Position numbers and translations under genes: made by a program. The notes below the pieces were generated by a model, which worked only from the letters and a program-made list of their open reading frames with translations, was not told where the DNA came from and searched no databases. A DNA stretch of 64,000 nt from Anthoceros angustus (taxonomy: Eukaryota > Streptophyta > Anthocerotopsida > Anthocerotales > Anthocerotaceae), in assembly GCA_010909165.1 (NCBI GenBank), contig VJWM01000107.1, positions 682,001 to 746,000 on the forward strand, written 5' to 3'. Below, one piece after another: positions 54,205 through 64,000 of the stretch. How positions within the stretch are numbered: the first letter of the stretch is position 1; every line of letters starts with the position of its first letter.

Positions 54205-57063
54205 GAAACAGTCAACACCTGTAACGTAAAACGGTTCAGAATGTGCTAGAAGTTAGAAACTAGAACAGTGCCGCTGGGATCGGGTCTGGAACACTATGCA
54301 GATTCTGGCCGTCAGAACGCTCTCATAACCACAAGCACATGCTTATCAAACCACACCGCCAAGGAAGACTGGTAGCAATCAACAGCTGCACACACTCGGA
54401 CGCAGCTGAAAAGGAGGCTTACTCACTTGGGCAGCGAGAAGTCATTTCGCTTCCATTCGTTGAACAGAGCGTTGCAGTCGTCATTCCTCTTGGTGCCATG
54501 GAGTGACCTCCCGCCAAAGACGTACAGATGATTCCATGTTAGATCAAACCGAGCCACCAGCATTCTGCCGAAAGCAAGCGCGTTCCGTGAGGAGGAGGAA
54601 AGGGGGGGTGACAAGAGGAGGCCGGAGGAGGTCTCAAGATAGGCACGGGGGTGGGCCTCCTGATCGCAAAGTGCCATCACCGTCAGCTGCAGTGCACGGA
54701 TAGATTGCTGGGTCGCTGAACTTTACATTTTTCAATGCATATTATGCTTACAAGATCTCTGCACGCATCTAGAAATACTATCTTTAGTGAAAGGGAACAA
54801 CGTGGTCGATGTATCTGCTGCCGACAGTGTTAAGCTACAGAAAATCGAATAAACTTGGGATACTCAAGGACCCTGTCAACACCTCACAGGAACACTTCCT
54901 TCTGCACACACTACACAGCTGAACAGCTGCACACTTTCAGGGAAAACCATCCACCACCACGGTGACAAAATGATGGAAACGGAGGGAGGCAGCAGCATTG
55001 TAGGGGGATTGTAAGACCTTGTGAGATTGTTGGCCAGGGGTTACAGAAAAGGATAATTCTCGATCACTGCGGACGGCAAATTTCAAGTTGCTAAGATATA
55101 AAGTGCCTGCAACAGGCCCGGTAGGTGTACAGGGGTAGCACGCGCAGGTCTTGCACAACTCTTCATTTGCAGCAGCGCCAAACGTGGCTTTGAACAACCT
55201 GGAATCGCCCCAAAGCAAGAAGTTTCAACCCCACGATGGTTAGTCCTATCGCTGTCTCTGCAACGTTTCCTCCAGAAGTGACTGACCAAAAAACGCAAAG
55301 TCAGTGCAACAAGCCTGATTAACAAAAACCTGCCACATTTCCGCAGATCTGAGGAAACAAAGAGAACCCCCCAGACCAGACCTTCCAAATACCCCTTCTA
55401 CGAACTTCTACTCTGAAAAAGAAACAAGGTATGCAGCACGAAGTCACGGTGATTCGCCATCTTCGTAGCCGCCACTGTCCATCTTTGTAGCCGACTCTGA
55501 TCCTCTCAGCGCCACTGAGTGGCCCTTCACAGCAGACGTGAGTTGTTTCCCAAGCGTATCTGCCAACACGAAATGGCTCCGGAACTCCATCATCCACCAA
55601 ATCCACCGGAGCTAGAACGATGCTTAACCCAATCCGAGAGTTCAGACAAAACAGGCCGAGAAGGTCCAGAAGGCATTGAACTGGTCCGAGACTGAAGATC
55701 TGACATTTCCCAGCGCTCGTAAGAAGCAGGTAATACAAAAATGTTCAGTTGATTGACACTCCAGTGTTTTGTTCACAAGTTTGTTCAGTTGAGCGCAAAT
55801 TTTGGGAATTTGGGGGGATGTAGGTAGGCATGCGTTGTACATATCAGGTGGGAGGGATGTATATGGGCTATCCGTGGTTTGACAATCGGAGAAGACGCCG
55901 GGTCCGGGCCTGCAGGCAGGGCCGCCCACTGCTGCTCGGGGTTGTGAAGCACCTGCCTAAGCATAATGATCTACATATGTACATACTGTTACAGTACGAC
56001 GGGATGGCACGCTCAAGTCGGGTGACGGGTAGGAGTCGATTCGGCTGGTGGTGCGTCTAGAAAGCCTTCGAACATCATATGTGCCGCCCGTGGGCCGGCT
56101 TTCATGACTCCAAGGCGCTCGGGGAACTCACCGGCCACAGTGTTGTTGGCCGGTAGAGTTCTAAACCTCGCCAGAAAATTTTCCATGACCGGTTTAGCAA
56201 GCCTGTGACCTTCTTGGGAGACCCTCCGAAACCTTCCGCACTTTGTTTTGTAGACGAGACGTCTCTCCCGTCCTTGGCATGTCTTTCCTGCAGCATCTGA
56301 GCTCCTGCAAAGGTGTCCCGATGCCTGATTGCCCCCAGCACCATCTGTACTCTTCACTCAGCTGCAGTAGCATCAGCCCCTGGTACAAATTTGTTTGTAG
56401 ATGGAAGTGGTAAGTTTTTCTTCCCCTGAGCTTAGCTTCATGCGCGTACTCCCCTTGTTGAGCTTGAATGCACTTGATGTGCATGTAAATGAACGCAGAC
56501 AAGCACTCCCCGCCGGTCACATCCAACACCTGAAGCCGAGGTCCCCGGACCAGCTTCAGCTTCAGAGCAGGAGCCAAGTCTGTCTTTCAGCTCATGCAAT
56601 GATGCCAGGAGAAAAGATTGACATGCTTGTCCATCAATTGGAAATTAGGCTTGCAGGCTCATAAATCTTGCAGTGCTGTTGAAGGAAAGGGATGCGACAT
56701 TCCGGACGAGTGCAGATCAGTTCAAGAAACACACTTGCCGCAGGGAAAAGTGCCCAGTCCTGGCAAGGAAAAGAACAGAGAGAGAGAAGCAGGTAGACAA
56801 AGCCTTCCCGGTCTTGGGACACTGCAACGTCATAAAAGAACGCTGAAAGTCCACGTGGCAGCCCTATCAAGACTGGACGACAAAACCAACAGCCAAGTAT
56901 TTAAAAAAGTGGAGAAGGCAAATTGAATGGCTTTACAGAGGTACATATACACAAGGCGTAGGACGGTCAAAAGACTGAACAGCTTCCACGGCAGGGAAGA
57001 AGGTGTGACGGAGTTATCTTGGAAAATAAATCCCATCTCCACACACTGGAATATTTTACACTT
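54205..57063. other. Intergenic / 3' UTR region between convergent genes, no confident gene
   Basis: It lies between the 3' end of the VIT-like gene (+) and the 3' end of the cyclin gene (-). A minus-strand frame at 54,423-54,540 reads WNHLYVFGGRSLHGTKRN and ends at a donor-like GTGAGT. YVFGGR is kelch-like, but no partner exon is seen. A 19-bp stretch at 55,866-55,884 is inverted at 63,642-63,660. Confidence 0.4.
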
Positions 57064-59056
57064 TTAAGGGGACGGGATGTTGCATTCAGAAACAGGGTCT
57101 ACAACTAGGTCGATCAGCAACTTGTAGCACTCGTTGGCAGCAACCTGTCCAAGAAACAAGTGGTGAGAACCTGTGAAGAGACCACATTAGCCACAGACGC
57201 AAAATGCAAGATGCGAACTTGATAATTCTGATGGAACTCATAGCACAAAAGTTGCGGTTAAAGATTCAGGACCCAAGTCCGCAGACAAGACCTCTTCTTT
57301 TTAAGACGTCAGCAGCACTCCCTTTGATATATGCCTTGCAATCCATCTCAGTTATTTGGTAGTAATTCATTTTACGGTTTGGTTCTTTTCAGGATGATAC
57401 CATGTCAACTGCCAAAGCCCTCCGAATTGAGGCCATATGTACAGCAGCTTGCACTGGTACTGTTTCGTCCAAAAGGCACTGGATCACACAAATGCTTACT
57501 ACGGATGGTTCATAAGCCAGAAACTCCTCTTCTGCAGGCATATATGAGGTCCAAGGCAAAGTATGTTGGTTATTGTTATGAAGTGACACATTTTCCATTG
57601 CTTCTTATCTTCTCTCACATTGGCAAGCAATTTCTGTCGTAACTTAGCTACTCTACAGCTAGCTCCAAGGTAAACTTCATTTGACAGCTTCAAAGCTTTG
57701 GGGGCTTTAATCAATAGCAGTAGCTTGTTACATCATAGGCACATCATGGAGTTTTGAGGTTAATTAGAGAGATGGAAATTCAGGTTGGGGAGTTGTGTGA
57801 GATGATAGTCGGTTACCTGGCAGTATTCCTCGAATAATCTCATCCGCTCGGCCTGCGACATCCATCAACCTGTGGTGAAATAATCCCAGGACTTGAAGAT
57901 CTGCAACGATACTGCCAACAAAGTCTGATGTAGTCACGCTTAGCATACGCCATCCTAAGGCCCTCAATACTTGTACCTCCGTCTTCAGAATGGTTTCCTC
58001 GTCATAGTCCAGCACTCCCAAACCCTGGATAATCATTCCAAATAAGCTCAAGTCAAAATTTCTTCTTGGGAGCTTGATCATAACTCGGTCCTTGCAGGTG
58101 GAATAATTGCACTTTCACATGCCAGAAGTGTGGACAGGTTTGGTGTAGCACTATCCTCCATCTTGGCTGCAATCCAGAAGCATGCCGCAGCAGCAAGCAA
58201 CATATCATCATTCTGCTCCTGCACATCAAGGAGGCTGACCTGTATCAAAACCTGGAATCCCACCCCTTCAGGCACGAAGCAACGGTGATGAGATTCCGAT
58301 CTCACCCACTCTGAGCACTTGTAGGACAGGAAACGGTCGAGGAAAGCTACCGCGTGAGCCGCAACCAAAGTGCTGAGCTGCAGCAAATTAGACAGCTGCC
58401 GCAAGTGGAAGACCAAGGGGATCAGAAACTCGAGATCACAAGCACCGCGCCCTCAGCTTTAATGCAAATCACGCTTCCCAAACCTTCAGAATGAGATGCA
58501 CGCTCTGCCGTCGAAGCTGTCCAGGATGTCCGCATCCACACCCGCTGGCCCCCACCATGCTCTGAACGTAGAAATCCGAGCACTTGTACAACGGCTGCGC
58601 CTCCTTCTCCAGCAGCAACGCTATCGATTCCTGAAAATCGCTACCCCGCGTGCTCTGCCTTGCAAGCTCAACACCGTCACCGCAGAAGCCGGGAACGAGG
58701 CCGCCGGGGCTTGGTCTCCCCGCCTGCTGCTGCGCCTCCCCGTGAATGCCATCATCGAACTCAAGCTGACGGCACACAGCTGGTCTTGGCAGCACAGAAT
58801 TGGACTGAAGGAAGTTCCCGCACGCTGCGATCGCAGACCCGTGCGCGCCACGCCGCCTTCTCCAACTAGAGCTCAATCTGGAACCGGCCGACGCAGACTT
58901 GCAAGGGCACGGATGGAACACGAGGCCGGACCCGAGGCGGAAGCCGCTGTCTCCCACAACATTCACCACACACATCGGACCCGGGTTCATATAACACTCC
59001 GGTACCCCCGAGAACACGAGCTTCTCGCCGCACAGCAGACTGGAAGGCGAATCCAT
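57064..59056 (-). CDS. CYCD: D-type cyclin
   Basis: Six exons, 5' to 3' on the minus strand: 59056-58484, 58395-58306, 58239-58119, 58014-57817, 57531-57401, 57144-57064. They total 1,194 nt, 397 residues, stop TAA at 57064-57066. The N-terminus carries LLCGE at residues 7-11, the LxCxE retinoblastoma-binding motif of D cyclins. The cyclin box includes LRRQSVHLILK, AVAFLDRFLS, LAAAACFWIAAKMED and ETILKTEVQVLRALGWRM. The second fold includes FLAYEPSVVSICVIQCLLDE and ANECYKLLIDLV. D cyclins pair with CDKA to phosphorylate RBR at G1/S in the nucleus. Exon 4's acceptor (GGGAG at 58,015) is the weakest junction; the other acceptor in reach, CAG just before 58,023, does not keep the frame with the only good donor. 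Exon 1 has a poorly conserved, Gly/Cys-rich stretch before the box. The subclass is not certain. No PEST analysis was possible. Confidence 0.85.
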
Positions 59057-59611
59057 CTTCAGCCGCGCTCTTCCATTCTCACATGGACTGTGCGTAATGA
59101 CTGACTGATCAACGCATACACCAAATTGCTAAGCAGAGCGCGACGGAAATGACTAAAATTCGGGACAACAGGGTCACGAACGGAGATCGGAGCAAAGAGC
59201 AGGCTCAGGCGAGTCTGAAACAAAGAGAAGCTTGCGATCGACGTCTCCAATTTGAGCAAACCGTGGGAGTACAGCCACAGCCCGGCCAAGTGCGAGGAAC
59301 ACCAAGAAAGCACCGAAACTTCAAGTTCGCGGGACCCTGAAAGCAAAGAACATTCCAGTTGAACGTGCTTCGGGGAGAGCAGCACGCCGAGCCTGCGTCC
59401 GAACCGCGTTCGCAGCGTGGAGCTTTCACCCAAACCGCAGCCTTCGATCTCGGTCGCAAAACGCCATGTCTTGATCAGCAGGGCGGCTATGGAGAGGCGA
59501 TAAATTATAACTCCGTAAGCTTAACAGACGAAGACGTGAGAACCAGCCGGTTAGGAGCATGGTCAGTCTCTGCTGCGCGAAGGAGCATGATGTTGTGTCT
59601 TTGTGTGATTT
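59057..59611 (-). promoter_or_regulatory. Spacer between XEG113 3' end and cyclin start
   Basis: 555 bp that must hold the 3' UTR of XEG113 and the promoter and 5' UTR of the cyclin gene, both on the minus strand. No protein or defined regulatory motif was recognised. Confidence 0.4.
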
Positions 59612-62600
59612 CTACTCAGGATGGTGGTCATCCGCCGGGGTTCTTGGTGGAAGCGGCTCCCAATTAGGTTTCATGTCCCAGAAGAAATCGTAGTAGATGT
59701 GCCCCACGTTAATTTTCTCCTTGCAGCACCATATTCCGGTGTAGAGGTTCAGTCGTCTTCTGAATTTTTCTTGTTTCATCTGCCGCATTCAAGAACTGTT
59801 TACCAACAAGATCCAGCAGAGGGAACCGTAATCTGCACCAGAAGCAGCAAGGCAAGTTCTCACCGTGTCTTGGAACCCGATGAATGCCTGATCTATGGAA
59901 GAAAACTCCAGAACCTTGACTCTGCTGTAAGACGCGAATGCCGCCTTGATCTGCAGCAAATGAGAACAGGTGAGCTCGCAGTGCGATCCTGTTGCAGTTG
60001 CAATTCCACATGCGAATAAAACCTAATTCGCCGTACCTCGTCCTCGGTACTGTTCCTGGGAAGCACCATGGTATGGGGAACGGGGGCCGCTAGCTTCTCT
60101 TCACACTCACCAGAACCCCTGTCACAGAGTTCCACCTTCAGAACTGAGGACCTCACCTGCGCAATAGTAGGAGGTTGAGGGATCAGGGACAGACTGCCTG
60201 CAGATGGATTGCTAATATTCACCACAACACCAACCTTCTTGGGCACTCTGTGGTTTCGCAAGAAGGAGTATTCACGGAAAGGAGTCGCTGGTCCGAAATC
60301 CTCCTCTGGAAGCGTTTCTACCATTTTGTTAACCTGTTGTTGCAAGCAGAATCATGTTAGACCAAGGAATCAAACAACATGACGGTAAGCTGCAACTAGT
60401 GGGGGCTTACTTCAAATATGTGATCCATGGGACACAGAAACGGTTGGCTTGTCTTGGTGTTGGCAAGCACACCAGGGTGCCCGAACCATAGGCGATCCAA
60501 CCGGCAGTGGAGGATGGGCATCACCTGCAAGGCACCAAAGTAGCTGAGAGAGAGGAGCTTTTGCAACCACCACCGTGGAAAATGCCCTAGTCCAGCGCCC
60601 CCGACATGAGAGTAGCAAGGCATGCATACCAGCACCCGTTTTAAGATTGTTGCAATCGCAAGGGCAGTCCGGACTTGCACCAGCTGCACAGGAGCACGCA
60701 GAGAAGTTTAGACATGGTGACACCAGGATGAATGCACATCCTCGATAGTGTAGGGAAGCTTACTTGATAGTTCACCAGATTGAAGTGGCTGCGCACATCG
60801 TGCTTCCCATGGTGCAGCAGCTCATCAGGTAATTCTGGAGAATAGGTCAAGAACCCATCTGCAGAAGCACAGGAGGATACCCATCAGACGCACTCTGTCT
60901 GTCGAGGGTGCTGAGGGAAATTTTAAAGCTTGAGGAGCAGAAGAGGGAACCTGGAGAGTCATAGTAATCTGCTGTGTCATAGAACAGTCTCCCTTCACGA
61001 AGTCGATGCCGCTTGCCAGGTGTTCCGCCATACTGGAAGGTCGTGTGCACCGCATAAGGCACAAGACCCAGCTTTTCCGGTAAAGCCTGCGTGCGGCCAA
61101 GAGCGGAGTGCTCAACCAATTGAACGAACATGGCCAAAATGCATATCACCCCATGAAGCAGGAATCTACCTGCACAAAGTATGTGTGCCCACTGCAAAAG
61201 ATGCTGACGGGAAGAACACCGAGCTTCAAGGTCCCATCATAGGCATAAACCAGCCCGTCCCCCTGATCAATAGCAGGACCCAGCTTCTTCCTCATCAAGT
61301 CATTGAATCCGTTCTGATCCCACACTGAGTCATCCGCCGCAAGGATCTGCTGCCATTCCATAGCCATGGCTTTGGCTGCGGTGGTGGGACGCCAGTGGAC
61401 TATCCCGATGTTGTACGCACCCCAAGCTGCAGGAGGCAACACAACCAAGACCAACCACATCATCCCTGGCTCATGGAAGCTCCGTGCAGCACCCTTCATC
61501 TAGTAGCAGAGTGGTTCCAGGACATGGGTACCTGCCCGTACCTAAACAGAGGGCAGCGGCATGTCCTGGTCACTTGGCCCCTATATTTCAAGGCTGGAGC
61601 ACACCCAAGCAGAAGCATGTTTCTCACATAGGCAGCACGGATTCTGCTCTCAAGTGCAGAACGGTTTTCTCTGAGAGGAAGGTCACCTCACCTTTGTCCC
61701 AAACCTCAAGCCCATCATTCTCCACCGAGTGCACCAGCTCATCACTCGATGTCAACACATCCGCATCCGGGAATCGTGCCATGTACGGAAGCGGGTTCTG
61801 CACAAACCAGAACATTTGGGGAACTGTCACAACCCTTCCCCTGACAGCTCAACAGCTAGACAAGACCTGTCTTCCCACGATACCTGCAACCAGACCATGT
61901 CGGTATCGCACATGAGCAGCTCGTACCCCAATTCCAGGAAGGCGTTCACCAAGACGACCTTTTCACGCCCCATCTTGTGGAACTGCTTGCTACCCCACCC
62001 CACATCGATGGTGTTCATGTTGCTCCCCATGTCGAACACAGGCACGCCAGCCCAGAACAGGGACTCCAGCGTCTTGTCATCCATGGCACCTTCATTCCCA
62101 CCACTGCACGCATTACAATTACTTCACCAGACTCCACCCCGCACCCACACCACCACCTGCTTCACATCCCCACCGCAGAAGCAGCCCCAACTCACCCACA
62201 AGAATGTTGGTCACATTCAAGTCCGTCAAATGCTTCACCCAGGTCAGCACGAAGTCCGTGAAGGCATGGTTGGAGAAGGTCACCACAACCACATTCCTCT
62301 CCGCTCTGAACTCCACCAACTCCTTCCTCAGCCGAAACTCCTCCCTGGCAGGAAATTCCGTCTCCAGAGCAGGAACCTCCCAAACCGGCCTCCGCAACAG
62401 GCTATGCAGCCCAGCCCCCGGCCCAGACCCAGACCCAGACCCACCATTCTCCTGTTCCTCAGGATCCTTAGCCGGCCCCTTCCCAGCACCATCCTCCTCA
62501 TGGGCCTCCTCCTGCGCATCCGCAACCCCCGCGACCGCATCTTCCGACAGCAATGCGGTCCCAGCAGCCTCCCCCCGCTCGGCGATCCCGGAGTCCCTGC

Positions 62601-62875
62601 CAGCTTCTTCCAAGCGCACACCGAATCAAAACCCACCACGCGAAATCAGAACCCACAACGCAAAATCAAAAACCCACCACAGAAATCCAAGCCCCAGAGC
62701 AAATCCAGCAGGCGCGCGGAGGCAAGATACCAGGTTGCAGCACATCGACAGCGGCATACCCCGGCGGGCGCCAGCGGGCCAGCGCCTCCCAGTACAGCGG
62801 CCTCCCGATATAGAAGAGCAGCAGCGAGGAGGCGAGGACTATGGCGAGCCTGGAGCCCACCTGCAGCGGCTTCAT
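59612..62875 (-). CDS. XEG113: Arabinosyltransferase XEG113 (GT77 family)
   Basis: Twelve exons on the minus strand: 62875-62731, 62606-62196, 62089-61884, 61797-61692, 61426-61170, 61086-60951, 60858-60764, 60683-60630, 60524-60411, 60333-60037, 59950-59864, 59779-59612. They sum to 2,076 nt, 691 residues, TAG at 59612-59614 (Arabidopsis XEG113 is about 640). The N-terminal signal anchor (SRLAIVLASSLLLFYIGRPL) fits a Golgi type II protein. An acidic, low-complexity stem follows, then the GT77 domain: VVVTFSNHAFTDFVLTWVKH, FDMGSNMNTIDVGWGSKQFH, LLMCDTDMVWLQ (DxD metal/nucleotide-sugar motif), HWRPTTAAKAMAMEW, AVHTTFQYGGTPGKRHRLRE, CRLDRLWFGHPG, EEDFGPATPFREYSFL and the end YTGIWCC...HIYYDFFWD. 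XEG113 extends arabinose chains on hydroxyproline of extensins. Every junction keeps the frame; exon 2's acceptor (62,607) is the least certain. The gene appears intact. Confidence 0.92.
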
Positions 62876-62885
62876 CCCGGCGTCC

Positions 62886-63463
62886 AGCCCCCGGCTCGCT
62901 GGTTCGCTCTCACTCAGGGCCGCGCCGGGCTGCGTGTCCCGGCGTCACGACCCGCCAGACTCGGCGCAACGGCAACGGCAACGGCAACGCCAATTCCGCC
63001 CTTTCTTGCCCAGGCATGCTGCGGCCACAAAAGCCCGTGCGCGCACCACATTCCCATCCACCGAGCCCCGCATCCCGGCCCCGCCCGCTCACCGGGCAGC
63101 TCCACCTCCTGCCACCCTCACATCCGCCATCGCCACCACCTGCTCGCCAGATCAGGCAGCCTGCCCGCTGCTTCCAGCCCCGGCTCGCTGGTTCGCTCTC
63201 ACTCAGGGCCGCGCCGGGCTGCGTGTCCCGGCGTCACGACCCGCCAGACTCGGCGCAACGGCAGCAGCAGCAGCAACGCCAATTCCGCCCTTTCTTGCCC
63301 AGGCATGCTGCGGCCACAAAAGCCCGTGCGCGCACCACATTCCCATCCACCGAGCCCCGCATCCCGGCCCCGCCCGCTCACCGGGCGGCTCCACCTCCTG
63401 CCACCCTCACATCCGCCATCGCCACCACCTGCTCGCCAGATCGAGCAGCCTGCCCGCTGCTTC
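62886..63463. repeat. 289-bp tandem duplication upstream of XEG113
   Basis: 62,886-63,174 and 63,175-63,463 are nearly identical. The main difference is CAACGG triplets in the first copy against CAGCAG triplets in the second. It begins 10 bp from the XEG113 start codon, so it covers the likely 5' UTR and proximal promoter. Confidence 0.92.
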
Positions 63464-64000
63464 CAGCCCCCGAGTCTCACTCGACTCCCCTCAGACGCAC
63501 CAGTCACTAAGCTCGACTTCAGTGCGCCAGCCCATCATTCTGTCCTGGGCCCCGTGTTGGTGGACGTTATTATGGGCACGTGCTTCAAAGCACCCGGCCC
63601 CCTCGGGGCCCTGGGCCGCCCCCGCCTTCTTCTACCATGGTCAAACCACGGATAGCCCGTGACCCATAATTACATGCTTCCCATCTCCACATGAATAAGT
63701 AGAGATGGGGTGAGCGGCGAGCCATCTCTGCTTGCAGCATGCATACCTGTGTACCATAGTGCAAGGTGTTGGATCCTTGAGGGCGCACGTCTCAATCCCA
63801 TTTCAACAACCCACTCCATGGCCACAACTCATTCACGATCACCCAGTGGAGATGGGAGCAATTCTAAGGCAGTCGCTGAGGGTGGTTGATATTTTCCGGG
63901 AGGGAGAGACACGGAACAATTCTGTCCCTCGACTCCCGCCTCCGTTGGAAGAGGGATGTTGATAGCTCGATATAGGCTTCAACGGGGCTGGTCATGACAG
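63464..64000. other. No gene seen
   Basis: GC-rich, then mixed sequence. It contains the inverted partner (63,642-63,660) of a 19-bp stretch at 55,866-55,884. No supported coding region. Confidence 0.4.

Noticed and set aside
54423-54680. Minus-strand kelch-like fragment (YVFGGRSLHGT) ending at a donor-like site
   Set aside because: A single short segment without a neighbouring kelch repeat, start codon context or partner exon. It would also have to splice into the 3' region of the VIT-like gene.
56013-56577. Overlapping minus-strand frames of 80-127 codons in the intergenic region
   Set aside because: Three frames are open at once and none resembles a known family. It could be the cyclin 3' UTR.
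61729-63510. 593-codon open frame on the plus strand
   Set aside because: It lies antisense to XEG113 exons and the 289-bp promoter duplication. Its translation is Pro/Arg/Ser-rich low complexity, and the minus-strand XEG113 exons explain the DNA fully.
62204-63662. Further long plus-strand frames (483 and 273 codons) over the same area
   Set aside because: They come from GC-rich, stop-poor sequence and share no motif with any protein family.

Overview
The window is nuclear DNA of a land plant. The evidence is four spliced or intron-free genes of plant families (a KAB1-type aldo-keto reductase, a membrane-of-ER-body/VIT-like protein, a D-type cyclin with an LxCxE motif, and the arabinosyltransferase XEG113), GT-AG introns, and Ty1/copia elements primed by initiator tRNA-Met. 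Most introns are short (about 75-130 bp). With the odd retroelement content this hints at a non-seed lineage such as a lycophyte, fern or bryophyte, but the sequence alone does not settle it.

Bases 1-44,500 are a mobile-element graveyard. From left to right: two opposed Ty3/gypsy integrase remnants with a downstream accessory ORF (1.3-4.3 kb); a short gypsy tail and a GGCCGGC/GAAGGGGG repeat (5.0-5.9 kb); a decayed unknown transposon ORF (6.1-6.9 kb); a 1.9-kb tandem duplication carrying copia LTRs (6.9-10.7 kb); a large TG...CA unit called 'E' here (9.69-16.07 kb); a 5'-truncated minus-strand copia (16.1-17.8 kb); a plus-strand copia (5' LTR at 17.9 kb, gag at 27.5 kb) split by a complete minus-strand copia (18.86-27.15 kb, TSD TAATT); a 1.2-kb tandem duplication (28.2-30.6 kb); and a LINE-type reverse transcriptase gene split by a 9.7-kb copia (30.59-40.29 kb, TSD CAATT). 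That last copia is itself split by a second E unit (33.0-37.9 kb). The insertion order at this site is LINE, then copia, then E; the 1.2-kb duplication followed the copia insertion.

Bases 44,500-64,000 are genic. The aldo-keto reductase (45.1-46.2 kb, +) has no introns and is AT-rich. The ER-body/VIT-like gene (47.4-54.2 kb, +) can be assembled as 14 exons, about 1,549 residues, with every intron in phase 1. It has six 65-residue repeats, then a series of exons that mostly encode one SCLSCLPATLTSLDLP-like cassette each, then a C-terminal VIT-type membrane domain. The D-type cyclin (57.06-59.06 kb, -; 6 exons, 397 residues) and XEG113 (59.61-62.88 kb, -; 12 exons, 691 residues) lie head to tail on the minus strand, 555 bp apart. 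A 289-bp tandem duplication lies just upstream of XEG113.

The genes have no obvious joint pathway. XEG113 acts on cell-wall extensin in the Golgi, the cyclin in G1 control, the AKR as a redox enzyme or potassium-channel beta subunit, and the VIT-like protein probably in an endomembrane. The least described items are the cassette-exon array of the VIT-like gene, the accessory ORF family shared by the gypsy element and the E units, and the E units themselves.
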